The position numbers and the translations under genes are program-made. The notes under the pieces are model-generated. The model saw nothing but the letters and a program-made list of their open reading frames with translations. It was not told where the DNA came from and made no database searches. A DNA stretch of 8,341 nucleotides, taken from positions 1 to 8,341 of the forward strand of contig DASZZX010000213.1 in NCBI GenBank assembly GCA_036260415.1. Direction: 5' to 3'. Source of the DNA: DASZZX01 sp036260415 (GTDB lineage Bacteria; Actinomycetota; Nitriliruptoria; Nitriliruptorales; JAHWKO01). Shown here in pieces: positions 1 to 7,467 of the stretch (within the stretch, counting starts at the first letter, position 1; each line of letters begins with the position of its first letter).

Positions 1-9
1 GGAGGCGCC

Positions 10-15
10 GGGAGG
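10..15 (+). promoter_or_regulatory. Ribosome binding site of the first permease
   Basis: GGGAGG lies five bases before the ATG at 21, ideal Shine-Dalgarno spacing, and it fixes the start of the first permease. The preceding bases (1-9) contain another GGAGG and no recognisable gene end. No promoter is visible, so the gene is probably internal to an operon that starts to the left. Confidence 0.75.
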
Positions 16-20
16 CAACC

Positions 21-995
21 ATGGGCGAGCTGCTCAGCGTCGTGGTCGCGCTCGCGCTCGGCGTCGGCGGAGTCATGGTGCTGTTCTGGGCGCTCAACGC
101 CGCCGTGGAACGGCTCCCGGAGGAGTGGGAGCAGCGCCTCAAGCCGTACGTGTTCGTCGGCCCGGCGCTGCTGGTCGTCGGGCTGTTCCTGCTGTACCCG
201 GCGGTGGACACGTTCGTGCGCAGCTTCCAGGATCTCCGCTCCGAGGAGTGGGTCGGTCTCGACAACTACCGGTACCTCGCCACCGACCAGAACGCACGCA
301 GCGCGATCTGGAACAACGTCCTGTGGATCGTCGTCGTCCCGACGCTCTCGGTCGGCGTGGGCCTCGCCGTCGCCGTGCTGGCCGACAAGCTCACCACCCG
401 GTGGGAGAGCATCTCCAAGTCGATGATCTTCCTGCCGATGGCGATCAGCTTCGTCGGTGCCAGCACCATCTGGCTGTTCGTCTACGCCTGGCGGCTGGAG
501 GGCCGCCCGCAGATCGGTGTGCTCAACGCGATCGTCACGAGGTTGGGAGCGGCACCGATCTCGTGGACGCAGAACGCCGCCATCAACGACTTCGCGCTCA
601 TGGTGATCATGATCTGGCTGCAGGCCGGCTTCGCCATGGTGCTGCTGTCGGCCGCGATCAAGAACGTGCCGGAGGAGACGCTTGAGGCGGCGCGCATCGA
701 CGGTGCCACGGAGACGCAGATCTTCTGGCGGATAGTGCTGCCGCAGATCGCATCGACCATCGTGGTGGTCGGGACCACCATCCTGATCCTGGTCCTCAAG
801 GTGTTCGACATCGTGTTCGTCATGACCAACGGCAACTTCGGCACCGAGGTGGTCGCCAACCTGTTCGTCAAGCAGATGATCACGTTCGGCAACTTCGGCC
901 GGGCCGCGGTGATCGTGGTGTTCCTGATCGTGGTGACCGTCCCGTTCATGGTGATCAACATCCGGCGGTTCCGCGAGCAGGAGGCGACGCGGTGA
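21..995 (+). CDS. Carbohydrate ABC transporter permease, alpha-glucoside type (AglF-like, MalF family)
   Basis: This is one of the two membrane subunits of a binding-protein-dependent sugar importer. It forms half of the translocation channel in the cytoplasmic membrane. About seven hydrophobic segments are visible, near residues 5-27, 43-63, 97-121, 134-157, 190-212, 244-269 and 296-314. The EAA loop that docks the ATPase is clear at residues 219-241 (ETLEAARIDGAT, then QIFWRIVLP). The extra N-terminal helix followed by 'RLKPYVFVGPAL' resembles alpha-glucoside permeases, which suggests maltose, sucrose or trehalose-like substrates. The length (324 aa) is normal. The partner permease follows 70 bp downstream. 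No solute-binding protein or ATPase is in the window; the ATPase is often encoded elsewhere in actinobacteria. The family is certain; the substrate is inferred from similarity and the neighbouring alpha-glucosidase. Confidence 0.93.
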   Translation: MGELLSVVVALALGVGGVMVLFWALNAAVERLPEEWEQRLKPYVFVGPALLVVGLFLLYPAVDTFVRSFQDLRSEEWVGLDNYRYLATDQNARSAIWNNVLWIVVVPTLSVGVGLAVAVLADKLTTRWESISKSMIFLPMAISFVGASTIWLFVYAWRLEGRPQIGVLNAIVTRLGAAPISWTQNAAINDFALMVIMIWLQAGFAMVLLSAAIKNVPEETLEAARIDGATETQIFWRIVLPQIASTIVVVGTTILILVLKVFDIVFVMTNGNFGTEVVANLFVKQMITFGNFGRAAVIVVFLIVVTVPFMVINIRRFREQEATR

Positions 996-1053
996 CCTCG
1001 TCCGGCAGCGCGGCGGTGACCTCCTCGGTGACCTCCTCCGAGAGCGCCGCGGT
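991..1053 (+). repeat. Imperfect duplication between the two permease genes
   Basis: The 70-bp gap between the permeases is largely built from copies of GGTGACCTC, at 991-999, 1015-1023 and 1027-1035. The last two belong to an exact 12-bp tandem repeat (1015-1026 and 1027-1038). At larger scale 991-1017 matches 1027-1053 at 23 of 27 positions. Each copy carries a TGA in the frame of the first permease (993, 1017, 1029), so that frame is closed three times in succession. The function is unknown; it may be replication slippage. Confidence 0.7.
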
Positions 1054-1054
1054 C

Positions 1055-1059
1055 GGAGG
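1055..1059 (+). promoter_or_regulatory. Ribosome binding site of the second permease
   Basis: GGAGG lies six bases before the ATG at 1066 and supports that start. Confidence 0.75.
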
Positions 1060-1065
1060 CAGGTC

Positions 1066-2019
1066 ATGACACAGGTCCCTCCCACACCGGTCGCGGAGGA
1101 GCCACGCGAGCCCGGCGACCGTCGCGAACCCAGCTACGCGGTCGGCACGGGCATCACCACCGGCGGGGCGCCGGCCACCGGGCGTGGGCGCCTGTTCGTC
1201 CGGGTCGCGCTGCTCGTCATCGTGCTGCTGTGGACGGTGCCGACCGTCGGCCTGCTGATCTCCTCCTTCCGTGAACAGGATGCGGTGTCATCGACCGGCT
1301 GGTGGACGGTGTTCGCCAGCCCGCTGGAGTTCACCCAGTGGACGGTGGCGAACTACGACCAGGTGCTGTTCGGCTCGGGCATGGCGAACGCGTTCGTCAA
1401 CAGCCTGGTGGTGACGATCCCCGCGACGGTCATCCCCATCACGATGGCGGCGTTCGCGGCCTACGCGTTCTCGTGGATGGAGTTCCGCGGCCGCGAGGTC
1501 CTGTTCGTGGTGTTCGTGGGTCTGCTGGTGGTGCCCCTGCAGGTCGCGTTCATCCCGCTGTTCCGCATCTACGGCAACTTCGGGTTGAACGGCACCTTCC
1601 TGGCGGTGTGGCTGGCCCACACCGGCTTCGGCATGCCTCTGGCGGTGTACATCTTCCGCAACTACATGGGGTCGTTGCCGCGCGAGGTCATCGAGTCGGC
1701 GAAGGTGGACGGTGCCAGCCAGTTCCAGACGTTCTGGCGGTTGATCATCCCCCTCTCCGTCCCCGCCCTCGCCGCCTACACGATCTTCCAGTTCCTGTGG
1801 GTCTGGAACGACCTGCTCGTCGCGCTGATCTTCCTCGGCGGTCAGCGTGACGTCGAGGTGGTGACCCTGAACCTCCAGCGCCTCATCGGCAGCCAGGGGC
1901 AGGCGTGGCACATACTGACCGCCGGGGCGTTCGTCACGATGGTCGTGCCGATGATCGTGTTCTTCTCGTTGCAGAGGTTCTTCGTCCGCGGTCTGACCGC
2001 GGGGTCGGTCAAGGGCTGA
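1066..2019 (+). CDS. Carbohydrate ABC transporter permease, alpha-glucoside type (AglG-like, MalG family)
   Basis: This is the second channel-forming subunit of the sugar importer. An unusually long, hydrophilic N-terminal tail (residues 1-40, rich in Pro, Glu and Arg) precedes about six membrane helices, near residues 43-67, 107-135, 143-168, 179-198, 228-257 and 283-305. The EAA loop is at residues 210-229, with V214-D215-G216-A217 and then FWRLIIPL. The C-terminus 'RGLTAGSVKG' is the usual ending of MalG-family permeases. The start is supported by GGAGG six bases upstream. It is surely co-transcribed with the preceding permease and dimerises with it. The length (317 aa) is slightly above typical because of the tail. 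The stop codon lies in the left arm of a hairpin shared with the convergent glucosidase gene. Confidence 0.93.
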   Translation: MTQVPPTPVAEEPREPGDRREPSYAVGTGITTGGAPATGRGRLFVRVALLVIVLLWTVPTVGLLISSFREQDAVSSTGWWTVFASPLEFTQWTVANYDQVLFGSGMANAFVNSLVVTIPATVIPITMAAFAAYAFSWMEFRGREVLFVVFVGLLVVPLQVAFIPLFRIYGNFGLNGTFLAVWLAHTGFGMPLAVYIFRNYMGSLPREVIESAKVDGASQFQTFWRLIIPLSVPALAAYTIFQFLWVWNDLLVALIFLGGQRDVEVVTLNLQRLIGSQGQAWHILTAGAFVTMVVPMIVFFSLQRFFVRGLTAGSVKG

Positions 2020-2037
2020 CCGGAGCGCGTCCGGTCA
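2017..2037. terminator. Perfect hairpin between convergent genes, likely bidirectional terminator
   Basis: TGACCGGA (2017-2024) and TCCGGTCA (2030-2037) are exact inverted repeats around a five-base loop (GCGCG). The left arm opens with the TGA stop of the permease. The right arm, read on the minus strand, opens with the TGA stop of the glucosidase. The position between two convergent genes separated by 15 bp argues for a two-way terminator. There is no T-tract on either side, so it is not a textbook intrinsic terminator, although actinobacterial terminators often lack one. Confidence 0.55.
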
Positions 2038-3624
2038 CGACGCGTCCCGTTCGACGATCGCGGCGTGGTCCGGGGCCAGCCGCAGCGAGCGGTCCTCCAC
2101 CGCCACGCCGTCCCCGGTGGCGTAGCGCAACCGCCAGCTGCCGGGTGGCAGCGCGAGCGTGAGGTCGGTCTGGCCGCAGTCGGCTGCCACCACCGTGTCA
2201 CCCCGCCGGTAGGCGACCAGCGGTCCCCGTTGGGTGAGCCAGCCGACCTCCGCTGAGCCGCGCAGATCGGCGCTCTCGCGTCGCACCGCGAGTAGTCGGC
2301 GGGTGCGGTGCAGGTGGCTGTCGGGCTGCTGTTCCTGCCAGGCGACGGTGTCCTCGGGGCGCCGTCCGCCCAGCGGCAACCACGGCCGGCCCGCCGTGAA
2401 GCCCAGACCGGGCCCCGGATCCCATGGCATGGGCGTGCGGGTCCCGTCGCGGCCGCCGCCCGCCCCGCGAGCGTCGAGCGGGTCCTGTGCCGCCGATGGT
2501 GGTACCTCCCCGTCCGGCAGCCCCAGCTCGTCGCCTTGGTAGAGGATCGGCACCCCTGGCAGGCCCGCGAGCAGTGTCAGGTAGGCCAGGGCGCGCCGTG
2601 CACCGGCCGGGCCGCCACCGAACCTGGTGGGCGCCCGCGCGTCGTCGTGACTGCTGAGGGGCCAGGCGAACCGGTCGCCGCCGGCGTCCACGCCAACCCG
2701 CAGGACGTCGCGGATGGCGTCGGCGTCCCACCCCACGCGCACGGCGGTGAAGCACAGCGCAAGGTGGAGTCTGTCGCCACTCACGTAGCGCGCGACGCGG
2801 GAGGGGTCCAGCAGGTACACCTCTCCCAGGAGCAGCGCCCCGTACGGCGCGACCACCTCGTACCAGCGGCGGTAGATCTCGACCACGCCGGGTTGGTCGA
2901 TGTCGTATACGTGCTCGAACTCCGTGTACCCGGGGGCCTCGACCGGCCCCCCGGGGCGATCCTCGGCAGGCGGGTTGTCGCGCAGCTCTGGATCCTTGAG
3001 CAGCGCATGGGCGACGTCGATGCGGAAGCCGTCGACCCCGCGTTCGCACCAGAAGCGCAGGATGGCGTCGAACTCGTCGCGCACCGCCGGGTTGTCCCAG
3101 TTGAGGTCGGGTTGCTCGGGCAGGAACAGGTGCAGGTAGTACTGCCCCGATGCTTCGTCGTAGGTCCAGGCGGAGCCGCCGAAGTGGCTGACCCAGTTGT
3201 TCGGCGGTCCACCGTCCGGCGCGGGGTCGCGCCACACGTAGTGGTCGCGGTAGGGACTCGCCCGGTCCCCGCGCGCCGCCCGAAACCAGGGATGCTCGCT
3301 GGACGTGTGGTTGGGGACCAGGTCGATGACCAGAGGCAGGCCGCGCTGGTGCGCCTCCGCCACCAGGCTGTCCACGTCGCCCAGCGTGCCGAACCGCGCG
3401 TCCACCCCACGGTAGTCGGCGACGTCGTAGCCGTGGTCGGCCATGGGTGAGGGGTAGAACGGCGTGACCCACAGGAAGTCCACGCCGAGCGACGCGATAT
3501 GGCCCAGTCGCGCGCGCAGCCCCGGCAGGTCACCGACGCCGTCCCCGTCGCTGTCGGCGAACGAGCGCACGTAGACCTCGTAGCCGACCGCCCCGCGCCA
3601 CCACTGCCGCCCGCTTCGAGCCAT
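2035..3624 (-). CDS. Alpha-glucosidase, glycoside hydrolase family 13
   Basis: A retaining exo-acting enzyme expected to release glucose from short alpha-glucosides in the cytoplasm; no signal peptide is present. Counting from the ATG at 3624 (529 aa), the GH13 barrel shows: a Ca-loop-like segment DSDGDGVGD (24-32); region I DLVPNH (101-106); region V QPDLNW (171-176); region II GFRIDVAH with nucleophile D203; region III GEVYLL with acid/base E268; region IV SSHDD with D327; and RDGTRTPMPW (392-401), common in alpha-glucosidases. 'VAHALLKDPELRDNP' recalls actinobacterial GH13 subfamily 30-type enzymes. Region IV has Ser where Asn is usual (NHD). A TTG at 3660 would add 12 residues and overlap the upstream stop by four bases (TTGA); neither start has a good Shine-Dalgarno, and ATG was preferred because homologues begin close to 'WWR.AVxYxVYVRSF'. 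It is convergent with the permeases and probably degrades their cargo. Confidence 0.92.
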   Translation of the reverse strand: MARSGRQWWRGAVGYEVYVRSFADSDGDGVGDLPGLRARLGHIASLGVDFLWVTPFYPSPMADHGYDVADYRGVDARFGTLGDVDSLVAEAHQRGLPLVIDLVPNHTSSEHPWFRAARGDRASPYRDHYVWRDPAPDGGPPNNWVSHFGGSAWTYDEASGQYYLHLFLPEQPDLNWDNPAVRDEFDAILRFWCERGVDGFRIDVAHALLKDPELRDNPPAEDRPGGPVEAPGYTEFEHVYDIDQPGVVEIYRRWYEVVAPYGALLLGEVYLLDPSRVARYVSGDRLHLALCFTAVRVGWDADAIRDVLRVGVDAGGDRFAWPLSSHDDARAPTRFGGGPAGARRALAYLTLLAGLPGVPILYQGDELGLPDGEVPPSAAQDPLDARGAGGGRDGTRTPMPWDPGPGLGFTAGRPWLPLGGRRPEDTVAWQEQQPDSHLHRTRRLLAVRRESADLRGSAEVGWLTQRGPLVAYRRGDTVVAADCGQTDLTLALPPGSWRLRYATGDGVAVEDRSLRLAPDHAAIVERDAS

Positions 3625-3656
3625 CCGCGGATGCAACCGCTCTCCGGCGGACAGCG

Positions 3657-4316
3657 TCAAGCCGGCGGGTCGGACCCGCCGCCGTCCCCGGCTCGCCGTC
3701 GCTGCTGGGCCTCAGGGGCCTCCGCACGTGACCGCAGCGTCTCGCGCAGGGACACCACGTACTGGCCGACGGCGACGTAGTAGAGCAACCCGAACGTGGC
3801 CAGCAGCACCCACGCCGTGCCTCGCAGGGTGATGGCCCCGGTGGCCCTCTCCACCAGGAACGTCGGCAGCGACCCCATGACGCCGAACGTGGCCGCCTTC
3901 CCCAGGTCCGTCACGGGCGGCGGGCGCATCCCGCGTACGACCAGCAGGACGCCGGCGACCAGCACCAGCGCGTCGCGTCCGACGATCGCCAGAACCGCCC
4001 ACAGGGGCACGATGTCGGCCACGACCAACGCCGCCCCGACCACCACGACGAGGATGCGATCGCTCAACGGGTCGAACACCTGCCCGATGCGCGACACCTG
4101 CCCGAACCGGCGCGCGACGTAGCCGTCGACCCAGTCGCTCGACGTGATCACGGCCAGCACGATCAGGGCGCGCAGGTCACGGCCGGCCACGATGTCGACG
4201 TAGACCAGCGGCACGAGCGCGAGACGGACCAGCGACAGGAGGTTGGGCAGGGTGAGGACACGATCGGTGACCTCCTCCGTCTCGGCGCTCCGCGCACCGC
4301 TGCGGAAGACCGACAC
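3657..4316 (-). CDS. CDP-alcohol phosphatidyltransferase family protein (PgsA/cardiolipin-synthase-like)
   Basis: An integral membrane enzyme that transfers a phosphatidyl group from CDP-diacylglycerol to an alcohol, releasing CMP. The full family signature DxxDGxxAR-x8-GxxxDxxxD is present at residues 61-86 of the 219-aa product, with metal-binding D61, D64, D82 and D86. It is preceded by the usual 'LTLPNLLSLVRLALVPL' and followed by several hydrophobic helices. Phosphatidylglycerophosphate synthase and cardiolipin synthase are both possible; the substrate alcohol cannot be read from the sequence. The GTG at 4316 was chosen as start because GGAGG sits six bases upstream and the adjoining 53 codons of open frame would run into the kinase gene and look non-conserved. 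The C-terminus is a hydrophilic Arg/Gly tail. It lies 85 bp after the kinase gene and directly before the glucosidase gene. Confidence 0.88.
   Translation of the reverse strand: MSVFRSGARSAETEEVTDRVLTLPNLLSLVRLALVPLVYVDIVAGRDLRALIVLAVITSSDWVDGYVARRFGQVSRIGQVFDPLSDRILVVVVGAALVVADIVPLWAVLAIVGRDALVLVAGVLLVVRGMRPPPVTDLGKAATFGVMGSLPTFLVERATGAITLRGTAWVLLATFGLLYYVAVGQYVVSLRETLRSRAEAPEAQQRRRAGDGGGSDPPA
3663..3681 (-). other. Hairpin at the phosphatidyltransferase/glucosidase junction
   Basis: CGGCGGGT and ACCCGCCG form an exact 8-bp stem with a three-base loop. On the minus strand this is within the last codons of the phosphatidyltransferase and ends two bases before the alternative TTG start of the glucosidase. 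It would hide that start unless translation of the upstream gene opened it. It could equally be a by-product of GC-rich Gly/Pro codons. Confidence 0.4.
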
Positions 4317-4322
4317 CTGCTC

Positions 4323-4327
4323 CCTCC
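4323..4327 (-). promoter_or_regulatory. Ribosome binding site deciding the phosphatidyltransferase start
   Basis: On the minus strand GGAGG lies six bases before GTG 4316-4314. It is the best-placed Shine-Dalgarno near this gene and favours the short start over the ATG at 4475, which would overlap the kinase gene by 74 bp. Confidence 0.65.
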
Positions 4328-4375
4328 CACCACGGGCGCGGTCGAGCGTAGGACTCCCCTCGGGTGGCGTGACGC

Positions 4376-4394
4376 GCGGTGCGCCCACCACCGC
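4376..4394 (-). other. Small hairpin just after the kinase stop
   Basis: GCGGTG (4376-4381) and CACCGC (4389-4394) are exact inverted repeats around seven bases, starting eight bases beyond the kinase stop codon on the minus strand. No T-tract follows. It may attenuate transcription between kinase and phosphatidyltransferase, or be chance in GC-rich DNA. Confidence 0.25.
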
Positions 4395-4401
4395 AGCCCG
4401 C

Positions 4402-5559
<1,158 letters not shown>

Positions 5560-5656
5560 CTGCCCATCATGCCGCAGGCGCGGGGAGGTGCGCCGTCCTC
5601 GCTACCCGTTGACGGGAGCGCGGCCGTGCCACGTCATCGCGGGGCGTGGACGGGGA

Positions 5657-5714
5657 GGTCACGCTCTCGGGCGCCGGTCGGGCTGGTCACGACCTCAGGC
5701 GCCGGTCGGGCTGG
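5657..5714. repeat. 28-bp tandem duplication including the tRNA-Pro 3' end
   Basis: Bases 5657-5684 and 5685-5712 are adjacent direct repeats with 25 of 28 positions identical (differences at 5664/5692, 5665/5693 and 5669/5697). The match continues for two more bases to 5714. The longest exact stretch is 17 bp (5670-5686 and 5698-5714). The right-hand copy supplies the last seven acceptor-stem bases of the tRNA plus its discriminator. The left-hand copy repeats those bases downstream of the tRNA. This could be slippage or an attachment-site-like scar. Confidence 0.8.
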
Positions 5715-5779
5715 CCGGACTTGAACCGGCGACCCCTCGCCCCCCAGACGAGTGCGCTACCTGACTGCGCCACAGCCCG
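5706..5779 (-). tRNA. tRNA-Pro (anticodon GGG)
   Basis: The minus strand folds into a complete cloverleaf. The acceptor stem is CGGGCTG with CAGCCCG (7 bp). The D arm has GCGC pairs and an AGTCAGGTA loop. The anticodon stem CTCGT/GCGAG carries the loop CTGGGGG, giving anticodon GGG at 5743-5745. The variable loop is five bases, and the T arm is GCCGG-TTCAAGT-CCGGC. Base 5706 gives discriminator A, and the next genomic bases read CCG, so the CCA tail must be added after transcription. It reads proline CCC codons. A TAGCGT that could be a -10 element lies at 5807-5812, but without a convincing -35. Open frames across this locus on the opposite strand are artefacts of the tRNA. Confidence 0.97.
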
Positions 5780-5852
5780 TCGCAGCCGCGTGACGGCCGC
5801 GACCGGACGCTACCAGAGGCCGGTCGACCGCACGACCAGGGTGGCGAACCGG

Positions 5853-6299
5853 TCAGCGCAACTCGACCGGCAGGCGCATGCCGTGGTCCCAGTGGCCCGG
5901 CAGGTGACAGCCGAGCCAGGCCACGGCGGTGCCGGGGCGCGGGGCATCCGCACCGGCGCGGAAGGTGTGCTCGGTGGTGGCGGTCGCCCCGGCGGGCACC
6001 GAGACCGCCCCGTGTGCCCCGTCGTGGTGGCGGTCGGTGCCGGCCTCGTGACGCAGCTGGGTGGCGAGCGGACCGGCGATCAGCTCGTGGTCGATGGGGT
6101 CGCGGTTGTCCACCACGAACCGCACCGTCTGCCCGTCGACCACCTGCAGGGCGGTGGCGCCGTCGGGCAGCAGGAAGCGGCTGTGCTCGATCACCACGTG
6201 CACCGTACGCGGCCCGCCGCTCCAGGTCTGCAGCGCCAGGAGGGCGGCGGCGGCGACCGCGACCGCCAGTCCCAGCCGTGCCACCGCGGTGGTGGTCAT
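5853..6299 (-). CDS. Small exported cupredoxin-like copper protein
   Basis: A 148-aa protein with one N-terminal hydrophobic segment (residues 7-25), acting as an uncleaved anchor or signal peptide, followed by a beta-rich domain ending in a type-I copper site. The expected ligands are visible: H71 in 'IDHELI', then C131, H136 and M141 in 'CHLPGHWDHGM', the usual C-x4-H-x4-M spacing. It should bind one copper outside the membrane and carry electrons or handle copper; partner and pathway are unknown. A histidine-rich loop (H84, H91, H92, H96) between the ligand-bearing strands might be a second metal-binding patch. The ATG at 6299 overlaps the stop of the DUF2330 gene by four bases (ATGA), so the two are translationally coupled. 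Family assignment is firm; function is not. Confidence 0.88.
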   Translation of the reverse strand: MTTTAVARLGLAVAVAAAALLALQTWSGGPRTVHVVIEHSRFLLPDGATALQVVDGQTVRFVVDNRDPIDHELIAGPLATQLRHEAGTDRHHDGAHGAVSVPAGATATTEHTFRAGADAPRPGTAVAWLGCHLPGHWDHGMRLPVELR

Positions 6300-7384
6300 C
6301 CCCGGGAGCCGGGCGACCGGTCCGTGCCGGCCCGCCCCTCGGCGACCCGTCCAGCCAGGTACGCGCCTCCGGCGAGTCCCAGCCCCGCCGCGGCGACGAC
6401 CGCGAGCGGGACCGCGGCCGGCAGCGACCGCTGCGTCGCCTCGCGGGCGGCGTCGCTGACGTCACGCAGCACCGGTGCGATGCCCGCGTCCACCTGGGAC
6501 GGCCGCCCGGTGGCCCAGGCGTCCACCGCCAGGTCGTGGTCGAGGTCGGCGGCGGGCACGTCGAGCCGCAGGTACGACAGCCACATGCGGTCGGGCACCC
6601 ACTCCATCCCCTGGTCGGTCCGCAGATCCGTCAGCAGCGTCTGGGACGCCCGCTCGGAGCGCTCCAGTGCCATGCCGCGCCCCGGGGTGGGCAGCAGGGC
6701 AGGTCGGTCGTCCGTGAGCAGGAAGATGTCGGCCTCCACCCGGTCACCGGGGGCGGCCCCGGCGCCGAGGATGCGCAGCGGGACCCACGGGTTGTCGGTG
6801 GGGATGGTCAGGTGCACCGGGGTGCCGGTGCCGACCAGCTGGCCGCTCTGTTGCGCGCGTTCCACGTCGTAGCGGGCAGCCATGAAGATCGGGCTGCGGG
6901 CCGCGTAGAAGTCGAGGATCTCGGGGAAGTCGGGGGTGAGCTGGAACCCCTGCTCTCTCGCCCACCGCCCCACCTCGTCCCCACCGCCCTTGAGGATGGT
7001 GACATCGAGCGCGTCGATCGCCACCTCCTGCAGGACCTCCGCGGCCGCCGGCACGGGCGCGGCCTCCGCGCCGTCCCGCAGCAGCGCCGTCTCGTCGGGC
7101 GTGACCTCGCGGACCAGTCGTTGCAGCGTCCAGTCCCCGCCCTTCACCACGTCGGTGGGGACGCCTGGCAGTGGCACGATCGCCCCGAACTCCGCCCCGC
7201 CGCCGAGGAACTCGAAGCTGGTGACGTAGTGCTCCACGCCCTTGTGGTAGGCGGCCAACGTGGTGGTGCGCTCGACCTGGACCGACCCGTTGGGGCCGAT
7301 CAGCGCGGCACACGCCAAAGCAGGTCCCGCCCCGGTCAGCGCGAGTAGCGCGGTCGAGGCACCGATGGTGGCGAGTCGTCGCAT
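6296..7384 (-). CDS. DUF2330 family protein, exported and C-terminally membrane-anchored
   Basis: A 362-aa protein of unknown function that I place in DUF2330 from its pattern: signal peptide ending 'GPALACAA', then 'AAYHKGVEHYVTSFEFLG..AEFGAIVPLPGVPTDV', and a late acidic stretch leading to a membrane helix. The signal peptide spans residues 1-24, with A22-L23-A24 before C25, which suits signal peptidase I better than a lipobox. The bulk (25-320) would face outside. One helix (about 322-346) is followed by a short Arg-rich cytoplasmic tail. The ATG at 7384 was chosen over an upstream extension because it begins the signal peptide directly and has a GAGGGAG Shine-Dalgarno. It is coupled by ATGA to the cupredoxin gene, suggesting that the two products work together outside the membrane. 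No catalytic motif is recognised. Confidence 0.82.
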   Translation of the reverse strand: MRRLATIGASTALLALTGAGPALACAALIGPNGSVQVERTTTLAAYHKGVEHYVTSFEFLGGGAEFGAIVPLPGVPTDVVKGGDWTLQRLVREVTPDETALLRDGAEAAPVPAAAEVLQEVAIDALDVTILKGGGDEVGRWAREQGFQLTPDFPEILDFYAARSPIFMAARYDVERAQQSGQLVGTGTPVHLTIPTDNPWVPLRILGAGAAPGDRVEADIFLLTDDRPALLPTPGRGMALERSERASQTLLTDLRTDQGMEWVPDRMWLSYLRLDVPAADLDHDLAVDAWATGRPSQVDAGIAPVLRDVSDAAREATQRSLPAAVPLAVVAAAGLGLAGGAYLAGRVAEGRAGTDRSPGSRG

Positions 7385-7386
7385 GG

Positions 7387-7393
7387 CTCCCTC
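7387..7393 (-). promoter_or_regulatory. Ribosome binding site of the DUF2330 gene
   Basis: On the minus strand GAGGGAG precedes ATG 7384; its GAGG portion is five bases from the start codon. It supports the short start, which begins directly with the signal peptide. Confidence 0.6.
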
Positions 7394-7415
7394 ACTTGCC
7401 GTGGCCGTCCCCTGG

Positions 7416-7441
7416 GACGCCACAGCACGAGGGGTGGTTCC
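7416..7441 (-). promoter_or_regulatory. Candidate ECF-sigma promoter for DUF2330-cupredoxin
   Basis: On the minus strand GGAAC (7441-7437), a 17-base spacer and CGTC (7419-7416) match the general form of extracytoplasmic-function sigma promoters, including the GGAAC-N16-18-CGTC type described for mycobacterial SigM. Transcription would begin about 20-25 bases before the DUF2330 start codon, a sensible leader length. It is two short words in GC-rich DNA, so chance cannot be excluded. Confidence 0.35.
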
Positions 7442-7467
7442 CGACCGCAACACCGCCCATCTCGCCG

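Noticed and set aside
1288..1911. Minus-strand open frame inside the second permease
   Set aside because: Its product is rich in His, Arg, Glu and Asp as expected of the antisense of membrane-protein codons, and the plus-strand gene is unmistakable.
4265..4279. 15-bp identity with the permease spacer repeat (1026-1040)
   Set aside because: The word encodes part of the phosphatidyltransferase and is made of common GC-rich triplets; there is no extended similarity, so chance is likeliest.
5807..5812. Possible -10 element (TAGCGT) of the tRNA-Pro promoter
   Set aside because: The position is suitable but no convincing -35 lies 16-18 bases upstream, so it was not annotated.
5821..5830. Perfect 10-bp palindrome CGGTCGACCG upstream of the tRNA
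   Set aside because: The same palindrome recurs inside der (8051-8060) in coding sequence, so it is readily explained by base composition.
5646..6872. Long plus-strand open frame across the tRNA and the cupredoxin/DUF2330 genes
   Set aside because: Its start reads through the complement of tRNA-Pro, giving the familiar spurious 'AGLEPATPRPPDECAT'-type peptide. The rest is antisense to two well-supported genes, and the GC-rich DNA leaves many frames open.
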